29,314 nucleotides of DNA, taken from contig DKEX01000140.1 of the NCBI GenBank assembly GCA_002452295.1, positions 5,585 to 34,898 on the forward strand, written 5' to 3'. Numbering within the stretch: the stretch's first letter is position 1; each line of letters starts with the position of its first letter. The notes under the pieces are model-generated. The model was not told the origin of the DNA and searched no databases. It saw only the letters and a list, made by a program, of their open reading frames with translations. The DNA is from Firmicutes bacterium UBA6811 (GTDB lineage: Bacteria > Bacillota > SHA-98 > UBA4971). This document shows, piece after piece, positions 8,007-15,128 of the stretch. The position numbers and the translations under genes were made by a program.

Positions 8007-8040
8007 GAAGGGCCCCGGCCAGAGAGGCCACGGGCCCTTC
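8007..8040 (-). terminator. Hairpin between microprotein A and the subtilisin gene
   Basis: GAAGGGCCC (8007-8015) pairs with GGGCCCTTC (8032-8040), and the loop holds a nested GGCC/GGCC pair. No T-run follows on the minus strand. It sits downstream of the third microprotein gene and about 100 bases before the subtilisin start. It could end the microprotein transcript or reduce read-through into the protease genes. Confidence 0.55.
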
Positions 8041-8070
8041 GTGCGAGGAGGCTGTGAGTTGGTAGCCAGA

Positions 8071-8184
8071 TCATGCTCCCCAGGCGTAGCTCGCGGCGAG
8101 CGCCGTAGAGAACGCGACGAGCTGCGGCAGCAACAGAACGAACAGGAATATGATGAGCCACCAGTGTTCGAGTTGCTGTACCAC
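8071..8184 (-). CDS. Membrane microprotein A, 37 residues
   Basis: Small gene with a GTG start preceded by GGGGAGGAG at a good distance and ending TGA. The product begins VVQQLEHWWLIIFLFVLLLP (GTG start read as Met). It has a polar, slightly acidic head of about seven residues, a Trp-Trp pair at 8-9, then one hydrophobic helix; the C-terminal tail is Ala/Ser/Tyr/Trp-rich. The layout (Q/E head, WW, hydrophobic core, Pro at 20) matches the two stronger copies upstream, so it is a diverged member of the same family. Most gene callers would miss it for length. No known family recognised; a single-pass inner-membrane peptide is predicted. Function unknown. Confidence 0.72.
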   Translation of the reverse strand: MVQQLEHWWLIIFLFVLLLPQLVAFSTALAASYAWGA

Positions 8185-8231
8185 CTTTTGCTCCTCCCCG
8201 TCTGCCTGACTTCACCCGCCCGCCGCGCGCG

Positions 8232-8339
8232 CTACGCGTTCTTGCTCCATGGGAAGATCGGGAAGATGATCAGGAACATCGGGACGAGCAAGACGAAGAG
8301 CAGTATGATTATCCACCAGAACTCGATCTCCTGGGTCAT
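8232..8339 (-). CDS. Membrane microprotein B, 35 residues
   Basis: An ATG start with a near-perfect AAAGGAGGT six bases upstream leads into a 35-codon frame ending TAG. The product opens MTQEIEFWWIIILLFVLL and ends in a Phe/Pro/Ile segment with a WSKNA tail: an acidic head, one hydrophobic segment of about 23 residues and a basic tail. It is 33/35 identical to copy C. At DNA level six codons differ silently against two that change the residue, a pattern expected for a translated gene under purifying selection. It is the middle of three tandem copies on this strand. No known family recognised. Orientation by charge would place the C-terminus inside, but this is weak. Confidence 0.88.
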   Translation of the reverse strand: MTQEIEFWWIIILLFVLLVPMFLIIFPIFPWSKNA

Positions 8340-8472
8340 ACGAAGACCTCCTTTCCTGGTCTGTCATGGGGTCCGGCGCCGTCCGGGGGTGGACCGTCTC
8401 AAATCGGCCGACCCGAACGGACCGCCGGACACCTCCATTGCCCTGCCTCCCCGCATGGAGGCCTTGATGAAA

Positions 8473-8580
8473 TCAGGCCTTCTTGCTCCACGGGAAGATC
8501 GGGAAGATGATAATGAACATCGGAACCAGCAAGACGAAGAGCAGTATGATTATCCACCAGAACTCGATCTCTTGCGTCAC
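8473..8580 (-). CDS. Membrane microprotein C, 35 residues
   Basis: A GTG start preceded by AGGGAGG at eight bases opens a 35-codon frame ending TGA. The product begins MTQEIEFWWIIILLFVLL (GTG read as Met) and ends in WSKKA, differing from copy B only at residues 23 (Ile for Leu) and 34 (Lys for Asn). An ATG eight bases upstream in another frame sits directly on the ribosome binding site and gives an unrelated Arg/His-rich frame, so the GTG is preferred on homology to B. It is the first gene of the C-B-A series, so its promoter should lie in the 589-base gap upstream. Single-pass membrane peptide of unknown function. Confidence 0.87.
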   Translation of the reverse strand: MTQEIEFWWIIILLFVLLVPMFIIIFPIFPWSKKA

Positions 8581-9169
8581 CTGTCATACCTCCCTTCATT
8601 TCCGTGCGCAGAGGCGCCTGAAGGACCCCTCGAAGTTCTGTCGTGCAGCCCCTTTGGCTACGGGTGATACCTCGGATGGCGCCTGCCTCGCTACTATAAT
8701 ATGGGGGGTGCCCCTACTTTGCTCCTCGCTCGCGCATCGCTCTTCCCGTCGAAGGCTCCGGGAATCCCTCGCCCGCCCGGGCGACCCGTGGAGCGGACCG
8801 CTCCCAGGGGGGGCAAAGGTATCACCGCGAATCCGCCGAAACCTCATCCTTCACGGCAGCCGCCTCGTCGGCGAGGACAGTCCCGGTTTGGTCGCCACCG
8901 CCTGCCGGCTGACTTGGCCCGCCGCCTGATACCGGCGGGTGATGTCCCACCTTCCCGGTCCGCGGCCTCCGGCGCGCACCGACGTATTCGTACAGGGGCC
9001 GTCCCCTACGCTGATAGATTGTATTCAGGAAAGCCTCCCTTGGTGAGAACCGCATCTCCCTTCGCCGGGTTGCGTTCACCTCGCACACAGTCCAGACCGA
9101 GGGTCATATAATGTAGTGCCGACTGACACGCAACTCACAGGGCACAGGTAGGCAGCGGGGTGGTTTTCC
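8581..9169. other. 589-base gap between divergent microprotein units
   Basis: No convincing gene is seen on either strand; the open frames present are Arg/Pro/Ser-rich and lack ribosome binding sites. Two AT-rich spots stand out in otherwise GC-rich DNA: TATAAT at 8695-8700, readable as TATTAT or TATAGT on minus, and TATAAT at 9107-9112. Both could be -10 elements of the divergent units, but neither has a recognisable TTGACA-like partner at 16-18 bases. The length leaves room for regulator sites or a small RNA, which I cannot demonstrate. Confidence 0.5.
9107..9112 (+). promoter_or_regulatory. Possible -10 element (TATAAT)
   Basis: A consensus TATAAT inside CATATAATG lies 57 bases before the ATG of the coiled-coil protein gene. 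No -35 matching TTGACA lies at the normal spacing (CACACA is found there), so use of an alternative sigma factor or an activator would be needed. Position, orientation and local AT-richness are the only support. Confidence 0.3.
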
Positions 9170-9901
9170 ATGGAGGTTCAGGATACCAGGGAATCGCGTC
9201 GAGAGATACAGACTCTGCAGGAAGCGGTGGCCCAGCAGAATCAGTTGCTACAGCGGCTGGAACGCAGCCTCCGGCGGCTCGAGGGTTCTTACGAAAAGGT
9301 GTCCTCCAGGCTCGATGCTGTGGAGGCCGCTCGGGAGGCGAACGGCCCGGAGGCGACGCCTGCCGTGGAGAAAGGACGGGTCGGAGGCCCTGGAGGCCTT
9401 CTGAGGTCCGGTGGCCAGAGCAGGGGGATAGCAGACGAGCGGTCGGCATACGGCCGCGGCGGACCGCCAGCCAGCCAAACGCCGGGCAAGGACGCTCCGC
9501 CCGGGGACCATGACGAGGCCCCACTCGACGGGGCCGGGCCGGGCGAGCCCGACGGGGAGCCAGCACCGGCATCCCGTCCGAACCTGATCGCCCGGGCAAA
9601 GACGGTGATTCGCGGGGCGATCGCTGATGGCAGCGTGAACAGCTCTCTGGACAGGGTCCAGTCGTCTCTCAAGCTGGCTGACGAGGCAGCGGGGGCACTC
9701 TCGCAGATCAGCGTGCTGGTCAAGGCGTTGCTGGAGGAGGGCGAGGGAATCCAGCAGTCCAGGCCCATGCAGATTCCGGGCGGCTCGCTTGCGCTTCTTC
9801 TCGATCTTGCGAAGACGCCACAGTTCCAGAAGTTCATCGCCGGCATGCTCGCTCAGTTCTTGAAGGATGCCGATCCAGACGCGGCATCATCCTCCGGCTA
9901 G
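9170..9901 (+). CDS. Coiled-coil protein with disordered middle, unknown family
   Basis: This 243-residue protein falls into three parts. Residues about 8-56 form a predicted coiled coil with regular Leu/Val spacing and many Gln, Glu and Arg (EIQTLQEAVAQQNQLLQRL). Residues 57-137 are Gly/Pro/Ala/Asp-rich and probably disordered. Residues 138-235 are helical and Leu/Ala-rich (ARAKTVIRGAIADG, then LALLLDLAKTPQFQKF and GMLAQFLKDA). There is no signal peptide or membrane segment. The ATG has only a weak GGGG upstream. The next gene, 54 bases downstream on the same strand, is microprotein D, so the pair is probably co-transcribed. I recognise no family. The C-terminal segment looks like an amphipathic interaction surface. 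A scaffold or partner for the membrane peptides is a guess from position only. Confidence 0.75.
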   Translation: MEVQDTRESRREIQTLQEAVAQQNQLLQRLERSLRRLEGSYEKVSSRLDAVEAAREANGPEATPAVEKGRVGGPGGLLRSGGQSRGIADERSAYGRGGPPASQTPGKDAPPGDHDEAPLDGAGPGEPDGEPAPASRPNLIARAKTVIRGAIADGSVNSSLDRVQSSLKLADEAAGALSQISVLVKALLEEGEGIQQSRPMQIPGGSLALLLDLAKTPQFQKFIAGMLAQFLKDADPDAASSSG

Positions 9902-9955
9902 CCGTCCGGGACCCGAAAGGCACGTCGCGGTCGACTTCGAAAGGGGGTATGGTAG

Positions 9956-10066
9956 ATGACCCAGGAATTCTATACGCTGATGTGGATAATCCTCCTCTGC
10001 TTTATCGTGTTCATACCCATCATCTTCCTGTTCTTCTTCTTCCCGCTCGGCTCGAAGGAGAGCTGA
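9956..10066 (+). CDS. Membrane microprotein D, 36 residues
   Basis: An ATG preceded by AAGGGGGT at about eight bases opens a 36-codon frame ending TGA. The product starts MTQEFYTLMWIILLCFIVF, continues with a Phe/Ile-rich segment and ends in a polar GSKES tail. It shares the MTQE start, the Trp before the hydrophobic core, a central Pro and a Ser-Lys tail with copies B and C. It is on the opposite strand, about 1.4 kb away, behind the coiled-coil gene. That the same peptide type follows a different gene argues for a real, mobile or duplicated family rather than chance. Single-pass membrane peptide; no known family recognised. Confidence 0.82.
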   Translation: MTQEFYTLMWIILLCFIVFIPIIFLFFFFPLGSKES

Positions 10067-10097
10067 TGAAGAAGAGCAGCACCACCGCCACATCATG

Positions 10098-10136
10098 ACA
10101 GAGGGGTGGGCGCCCCCCGGCTGCCCACCCCTCTGT
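10098..10136. terminator. Bidirectional terminator-like hairpin
   Basis: A perfect 14-base inverted repeat, ACAGAGGGGTGGGC at 10098-10111 and GCCCACCCCTCTGT at 10123-10136, with an 11-base loop. It lies between the convergent microprotein D and sucD genes. No T-run follows on either strand. The position is ideal for ending both transcripts. Confidence 0.8.
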
Positions 10137-10153
10137 CGCACTCTCACCGCAGG

Positions 10154-11035
10154 TCAGCGCCATCCGAGCGCCTGCGCCACCAGGTCCGTGATCTCGGCGA
10201 TGCTGTCTGCCACCGGCACCCCCGCCTCGTGGAAGGCCTCCACCTTCGACTCGGCGGTCCCCATCGATCCCGAGACGATGGCGCCGGCGTGGCCCATGCG
10301 CTTGCCTGGAGGCGCGGTGCGCCCCGAGACGAACGCGATGACCGGCTTGGTCATGCTGTCGCGGATGAACGCTGCAGCGTCCTCCTCGTCCCGGCCGCCG
10401 ATCTCGCCGATGAGCACCACGGCCCTGGTATCAGGGTCGCTCTCGAACTCGGCGAGGCAGCGAACGAAGTTCGTTCCGATTATCGGGTCCCCTCCCACCC
10501 CGACGCAGGTGGACTGGCCGATCCCCCTTGCCGTGAGGAGGTTCACCACTTCATAGGTGAGGGTCCCACTCCTCGACACGAGCCCCACCGGGCCGGGCGT
10601 GAAGATGCGCCCAGGCATGATGCCGACCAGGGCCTTGCCACACGTCACAAGGCCCGGGCAGTTCGGGCCGATGACCCGCCCCTTCCAGCCCCTGGCGTTG
10701 GCGTCGTCGAGGAGGTTCATCACGTCCAGCGTCGGAATGCCCTCTGTGATGCATACGACGATCTCTATCCCGGCAGCGAGGGCCTCAGCCGCCGCGTCCG
10801 CCGCCGCTGCGGCCGGCACGAACACGCACGATGCATTTGCCCCCGTCTTGCGCACGGCCTCCGCCACTTGGTCGAACACCGGGACCCCGTCAACGTCCGC
10901 ACCGCCGCGCCCGGGGGTGACTCCCGCGACCACTCTTGTGCCGTACTCTCGCATGCGGCCAGCGTGAAACCGGCCTTCTCTACCGGTAATGGCTTGAACG
11001 ACGAGCCTCGTTTCATCGCCGACGAAGATGCCCAT
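10154..11035 (-). CDS. sucD: Succinyl-CoA synthetase alpha subunit
   Basis: This 293-residue protein contains the CoA-binding Rossmann domain (ITGREGRFHAGRMREYGTRV near residue 17), the VIGPNCPGLV motif near 121, and the active-site His249 in GHAGAIVSGSMGTAESK, which is phosphorylated in the family. With SucC it interconverts succinyl-CoA and succinate with a nucleoside diphosphate. The start ATG overlaps the sucC stop in a TGATG arrangement; a GTG one codon earlier is also possible. It is the last gene of the long cluster, closed by the hairpin shared with the convergent unit. Position directly after the Kor genes puts its succinyl-CoA at the entry to 2-oxoglutarate synthesis, or at the exit if run oxidatively. 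Confidence 0.95.
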   Translation of the reverse strand: MGIFVGDETRLVVQAITGREGRFHAGRMREYGTRVVAGVTPGRGGADVDGVPVFDQVAEAVRKTGANASCVFVPAAAAADAAAEALAAGIEIVVCITEGIPTLDVMNLLDDANARGWKGRVIGPNCPGLVTCGKALVGIMPGRIFTPGPVGLVSRSGTLTYEVVNLLTARGIGQSTCVGVGGDPIIGTNFVRCLAEFESDPDTRAVVLIGEIGGRDEEDAAAFIRDSMTKPVIAFVSGRTAPPGKRMGHAGAIVSGSMGTAESKVEAFHEAGVPVADSIAEITDLVAQALGWR

Positions 11036-12177
11036 CACTTCACCCCTCCCGACGCAAGCGCCACCGCCTGCCTTGCAGCATCAGCCATGCCCTCGGCCGT
11101 CGCCACCTGGGTTTTCCGGAGGAGCGCCCTGCCATCCTCCTCCCTGGTGCCCGCAAGCCTCACCACCATGGGCACGCGCACACCCACCGACCCGGCCGCG
11201 GCGAGAAGCCCCGAGGCCACCTCGTCGCATCGGGTGATGCCGCCGAAGACGTTGATGAGGATGGCCTTCACGCGGTTGTCCATGAGGATGAGCTCCAGCG
11301 CGTTCCTGACCACGTCGGCCCTGGCGCCGCCGCCGATATCCAGGAAGTTCGCCGCTCGCCCGTCTTCCGCCGAGATGGCGTCGAGGGTCGCCATGACGAG
11401 CCCGGCGCCGTTCCCGATGACGCCGACGTCTCCGTCCAGCTTGACGTAGGTGAGCCCTCTCCTGTGCGCCTCGCGCTCCAGCTCGTCGTCGCTGTCCTCC
11501 TCCGAAAGAGCCCGGTATTCGGGATGCCGCATGAGGGCGTTGTCGTCTATGGTGATCTTGGCGTCCGCAGCGATCACCTGGCCGTCCTCGGAAAGCATGA
11601 GCGGGTTGACCTCGGCAAGCGCTGCATCCTCCTGCACAAACAGGCGGAAGAGGCTAGCGATAAAGGCACCGGCCGCCCCCACCGCTCTTCTCTCGAACCC
11701 GGCGGCGAGCGCAAGCGACCTCGCCTCCCATGGCTGGAAACCCGCTCGGGGGCTTACCCAGACCCGGGCGATCTTCTCCGGCGCCCGCGCCGCCACCTCC
11801 TCGATGTCCACCCCGCCCTCCCTGCTCGCCATCACCACGATGGAACGCCGGGCGCGGTCTATGGTGATGCCAGCGTAATACTCTCTTGCAGCCTTCACGG
11901 CCTCTTCCACCAGCACCCTCGTCACCGTGAGGCCCTTGATGTCCATGCCCAGGATGCGCGACGCCGCAAGATCAGCCTCATCTGGCGTGGCCGCCACCGC
12001 AATGCCGCCTGCCTTGCCCCTGCCACCCACGTGGACCTGCGCCTTCACGGCGACGGGGCACCCAAGCCTCGCCGCGATCTCGCCCGCCTCGTCGGATGCG
12101 GACGCGACCTCACCCCGCGGGGTGCGGACGCCGTAACGCCTCATAATCCTCTTCGCCTGGTATTCGTGGAGTTTCAT
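11035..12177 (-). CDS. sucC: Succinyl-CoA synthetase beta subunit (ATP-grasp)
   Basis: This 380-residue protein has standard family length. It begins MKLHEYQAKRIMRRYGV, a signature of SucC, with the ATP-grasp region in VAVKAQVHVGGRGKAGG, the E-x-N metal site in AEVNPLMLSEDGQVIAADAK, and the C-terminal ligase domain (NFLDIGGGARADVV, INVFGGITRCDEVA). It binds the nucleotide and succinate and passes the phosphate to His249 of SucD. Its ATG overlaps the korC stop by four bases (ATGA), so translational coupling is likely. Nucleotide preference (ATP or GTP) is not readable here. Confidence 0.95.
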   Translation of the reverse strand: MKLHEYQAKRIMRRYGVRTPRGEVASASDEAGEIAARLGCPVAVKAQVHVGGRGKAGGIAVAATPDEADLAASRILGMDIKGLTVTRVLVEEAVKAAREYYAGITIDRARRSIVVMASREGGVDIEEVAARAPEKIARVWVSPRAGFQPWEARSLALAAGFERRAVGAAGAFIASLFRLFVQEDAALAEVNPLMLSEDGQVIAADAKITIDDNALMRHPEYRALSEEDSDDELEREAHRRGLTYVKLDGDVGVIGNGAGLVMATLDAISAEDGRAANFLDIGGGARADVVRNALELILMDNRVKAILINVFGGITRCDEVASGLLAAAGSVGVRVPMVVRLAGTREEDGRALLRKTQVATAEGMADAARQAVALASGGVK

Positions 12178-12722
12178 GCCGCGCCGAAAGCCTCCCTCGC
12201 TCGCTCCATTCCGAGACCGAATGCCTTCAGGTTCAATTCTTCGGTGCCCCGGGGCACGCGCTCCCTGATGGCCCGCTCTGTCGCGCCCGGCGTCGCCAGC
12301 TCGGCGATCCCGACGAGCGCGCCGAGAGCCACCATGTTGGCGGTCACCTGGCGGCCCGCCTCGTGCCGGGCGATGTCGGTGATGGGCAGGCGCACCACCC
12401 GCGCCCCCTGCACCTCCGGCACGGACTTCACGTTCGTCTCGTCCACGACCACGACCCCGCCGGCCTTTACCTGGGCCGCGTACCTGTCACAGGCCTCCTG
12501 CGACATCACCAGCACCACGTCTGGCACGCCCACCTTCGGGTAGTCGATGGCCTCGTCGGAGATGATGACCTCGGCCCTGCTCGCGCCGCCCCGCGCCTCC
12601 GGCCCGTACGATTGGGTCTGGATGACCTCGTGGCCGTCGTGGATCGCGGCCTCCGCAAGGATTATCCCCGCGAGGATCAGCCCCTGCCCCCCTGTGCCGG
12701 AGAGACGGATCTCCTTACGCAT
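12174..12722 (-). CDS. korC: 2-oxoacid:ferredoxin oxidoreductase gamma subunit
   Basis: This 182-residue gamma subunit begins MRKEIRLSGTGGQGLILAG, the GxGGQG motif typical of the family, and continues with QTQSYGPEARGGASRAEVI. In these enzymes the gamma domain helps bind CoA and completes the core. The start is the ATG eight bases inside the end of korB; an upstream extension of the frame is Arg/Ser-rich and not family-like. It is part of the korD-A-B-C overlapping run, with sucC overlapping its end. The four-gene split and the adjacency to sucCD favour 2-oxoglutarate over pyruvate or branched-chain oxoacids as substrate. Confidence 0.92.
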   Translation of the reverse strand: MRKEIRLSGTGGQGLILAGIILAEAAIHDGHEVIQTQSYGPEARGGASRAEVIISDEAIDYPKVGVPDVVLVMSQEACDRYAAQVKAGGVVVVDETNVKSVPEVQGARVVRLPITDIARHEAGRQVTANMVALGALVGIAELATPGATERAIRERVPRGTEELNLKAFGLGMERAREAFGAA

Positions 12723-13548
12723 CGCGCTCTGCCTCCCCCTTCTCTGCCACCTCGATGATGGCCGCGTAGCGGCGAGTGTACTCCGGCCTCGTCCTAGTGC
12801 CAAGCTCGCCTATCCTGAACTTGCCGACCATCTCCTCCGGGGACATCCTGGCAGCGCTGGCCACAGGCACGCCGTGCTCCTTCTGCCACTTCAGCATGTC
12901 CACGGCCGTCCTCATCCTGTTGCGCCTGCCGTAGTAGGTCGGGCATTGTGTGATGGCCTCCACGAACGAGAACCCGTCGGTGGCTATGGCTTTCGCGATG
13001 AGCTTCGAGAGGAGCAGCGCGTGGTAGGCGGTGCCCCGGGCGACGTAGCTCGCCCCGGCCGCATACACCAGCTCGCACAGGTCGAATGGCTCCTCGATGT
13101 GCCCGTACGGCGCGGTGCTTGCGTAACTGCCCGTCGGCGTCATGGGCGAGTACTGGCCGCTTGTCATCCCGTAGATGCTGTTGTTGAAGCACACCGTGGC
13201 GATGCCGATGTTGCGGCGCGCCGCGTGTATGAGGTGGTTCCCGCCGATCGCAGCGGCGTCGCCGTCGCCGGTGAGCACGATCACCTTCATCCCGGGCTTT
13301 ACCATCCTGATGCCGGTTGCGAAGGCGAGCGCCCTGCCGTGAGTTGTGTGGAGCGTGTTGAAGTCCAGGTACCCTGGCGCCCGCGAGGCGCACCCTATCC
13401 CCGATACCACGCATACCTGGTCCTTATCGAGCCCCAGCGAGTCGATGGCGCGCAGCACCGCGCCGAGCACCATCCCGTGACCGCAGCCGGCGCACCATAT
13501 GTGCGGCATTTTGCTGGTCCTCAGGTAATGGGTTATGGGCATTGCCAT
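12715..13548 (-). CDS. korB: 2-oxoacid:ferredoxin oxidoreductase beta subunit (TPP-binding)
   Basis: This 277-residue beta subunit has WCAGCGHG near residue 18 and the thiamine-diphosphate motif GDGDAAAIGGNHLIHAARRN near 94, ending in NNSIYGMTSGQYSP. It carries TPP and one iron-sulfur cluster in the family. The reaction is reversible: 2-oxoacid + CoA + oxidised ferredoxin to acyl-CoA + CO2 + reduced ferredoxin. The ATG at 13548 lies eight bases after GGAGG within the end of korA; a GTG one codon upstream and an ATG two codons downstream are alternatives. Translationally coupled to korA and korC. Confidence 0.93.
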   Translation of the reverse strand: MAMPITHYLRTSKMPHIWCAGCGHGMVLGAVLRAIDSLGLDKDQVCVVSGIGCASRAPGYLDFNTLHTTHGRALAFATGIRMVKPGMKVIVLTGDGDAAAIGGNHLIHAARRNIGIATVCFNNSIYGMTSGQYSPMTPTGSYASTAPYGHIEEPFDLCELVYAAGASYVARGTAYHALLLSKLIAKAIATDGFSFVEAITQCPTYYGRRNRMRTAVDMLKWQKEHGVPVASAARMSPEEMVGKFRIGELGTRTRPEYTRRYAAIIEVAEKGEAERDA

Positions 13549-13551
13549 CAC

Positions 13552-14688
13552 TCACACCTCCCGTAACCTGGCCAGGATCTCGTCGGGCGTGATGGGATCC
13601 GCATCCACGCGCGAAAGGCCCACGACCTTCGCCATTCCAGCCGCCGCCCTCTCTACCTCCCGCACCATCTGCCCCATGTTCATCTCCGGCACCACAATGG
13701 CGCGCACCCGCTGCGCCAGCCTGCGCACATGCTCGTCGGGGAACGGCCAGAGCGTCTTCGCCTTCACGAGACCCGCCTTCAGCCCCTGGGCGCGCGCGTC
13801 GCGGACGGCCTTCGCCGCAGCCCTCCCCGTTATGCCGTAAGCGAAGACCACAACCTCCGCGTCGTCTGCGAAAAGCTCATCGACGAACGTGACGTGCGGC
13901 GCGGCTTTCTTCATCTTGCCATCAAGGCGCCTTGCGAGCGCATCGACCTCCGGGCGTTTCGTGGTGGGGAACCCCGTCTGGTCGTGCGTGAGACCGGTGA
14001 CATGATAGCGGTATCCCGTGCCGAAATCGGCCATGGCGGGCACGAGGTCCTCGCCTGCGGCGTACGGCAGGTAGTCGTCCGGGCTCACCTGCGGCCTGGG
14101 TCTCTCCACCACCGGGATCCCGTTCACATCCGGAACTACGACCTTCTCCCGCATGTGGGCCACGACCTCGTCCATAAGGAAGATCACCGGAATGCGCCAG
14201 CGCTCGGAGATATTGAAAGCCTCTATTATCAGCGTAAACGTCTCCGCAACCGACGACGGGCACAGGACCACGATTGGATGGTCTCCGTGGGTACCCCAGC
14301 GCGCCTGCATCACGTCGCCCTGGGCCGGCGCCGTCGGCACCCCCGTGCTCGGGCCTACCCGCTGAACGTTCACGATGACGCACGGCACCTCGGTGTAAGC
14401 GGCAAACCCGATGCCCTCCTGCTTTAGCGAGAAGCCCGGCCCGCTCGTGGCGGTCATGGACTTCGCTCCCGCGAGCGAGGCCCCGATAATCGCGGATATG
14501 CTCGCGATCTCGTCCTCCATCTGGATGAACCTCCCGCCGACCTTCGGGAGGAGCAGGGCAAGCCCCTCCGCTATCTCGGTGGAAGGCGTTATGGGATAGC
14601 CCGCGAAGAAGCGAAGGCCCGCAGCTATAGCGCCTTCCGCGCAAGCCTCGTTTCCCTGCATGAGCCTGGCGCCAGCCTTCCTAAGCAT
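13552..14688 (-). CDS. korA: 2-oxoacid:ferredoxin oxidoreductase alpha subunit
   Basis: This protein of about 378 residues has the alpha-subunit pyrimidine-binding features: GNEACAEGAIAAGLRFFAGYPITPSTEIAE near residue 12, QMEDEIASISAIIGASLAGAK near 56, and SGPGFSLKQEGIGFAAYTEVP. The C-terminal domain contains VVVFAYGITGRAA and TLWPFPDEHVR. The family acts as an alpha-beta(-gamma-delta) complex in the cytoplasm. The ATG at 14688 overlaps the korD stop region and has GGGGGG upstream. The length is normal for KorA and no frameshift is seen. With SucCD next door, reductive carboxylation of succinyl-CoA to 2-oxoglutarate or its reverse is the expected activity. Confidence 0.93.
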   Translation of the reverse strand: MLRKAGARLMQGNEACAEGAIAAGLRFFAGYPITPSTEIAEGLALLLPKVGGRFIQMEDEIASISAIIGASLAGAKSMTATSGPGFSLKQEGIGFAAYTEVPCVIVNVQRVGPSTGVPTAPAQGDVMQARWGTHGDHPIVVLCPSSVAETFTLIIEAFNISERWRIPVIFLMDEVVAHMREKVVVPDVNGIPVVERPRPQVSPDDYLPYAAGEDLVPAMADFGTGYRYHVTGLTHDQTGFPTTKRPEVDALARRLDGKMKKAAPHVTFVDELFADDAEVVVFAYGITGRAAAKAVRDARAQGLKAGLVKAKTLWPFPDEHVRRLAQRVRAIVVPEMNMGQMVREVERAAAGMAKVVGLSRVDADPITPDEILARLREV

Positions 14689-14962
14689 CACCAGCACCCC
14701 CCTGCGCCTGGGCCCGGGCCCCCTTGCGGGCCGGGATCACCACGATCGCGAGGTCAGGGCACATGATCTCGCACAGCCCGCACCGTGTACACTTTTCGGG
14801 GTGCGCAACCTGCGCCTTCTCCCCCTCGGGTCTCACGAGGACCTCCTTGGGACAGAAGGCGACGCAGATGTCGCACCCCTTGCACCACTTCGCATTGATC
14901 TCCACCGGGACCTCCGGCGGCCGGCCCTCGACGGCCGGCCCTGCCTCAACGCTTCCAGGCAT
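14681..14962 (-). CDS. korD: 2-oxoacid:ferredoxin oxidoreductase delta subunit (2[4Fe-4S])
   Basis: This 93-residue ferredoxin-like subunit has two clusters, CKGCDICVAFCPKEVL near residue 27 and CTRCGLCEIMCPDLAI near 58. It relays electrons between the Kor core and external ferredoxin. The ATG lies nine bases after GAAGGAGG; the longer upstream frame is Arg/Ala-rich and looks noncoding. It opens the Kor group, after a 166-base gap behind the fumarate reductase flavoprotein. That gap contains three copies of a GGGCCAGC-like unit and may hold an internal promoter, but no clear promoter is visible. The C-terminal tail is Ala/Gln/Gly-rich. Confidence 0.9.
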   Translation of the reverse strand: MPGSVEAGPAVEGRPPEVPVEINAKWCKGCDICVAFCPKEVLVRPEGEKAQVAHPEKCTRCGLCEIMCPDLAIVVIPARKGARAQAQGGAGDA

Positions 14963-15128
14963 CGTCACCCGCCTCCTTCCTGGCGATGCGCGTGCCCTTG
15001 TGCCCTGGGCTAGCCCCGTAACGCGGCCGCGCCGCCGTCCTCCCGCCGCACTCGCGGCGTCGGGCCAGCGGGCCAGCGGGTCAGCGGCGCCTGCAGGGCA
15101 GCACACTCGCATCCTGTCCGCGCCGTAC

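Noticed and set aside
8399..8599. A 66-codon minus frame starting at the ATG just before microprotein C
   Set aside because: The ATG abuts the ribosome binding site with no spacing, and the product is unrelated to anything. The GTG frame is supported by its near-identical copy B.
8701..9111. A 136-codon open frame on plus in the divergent gap
   Set aside because: The product is Arg/Pro/Ser-rich, no ribosome binding site precedes it, and no motif is seen.
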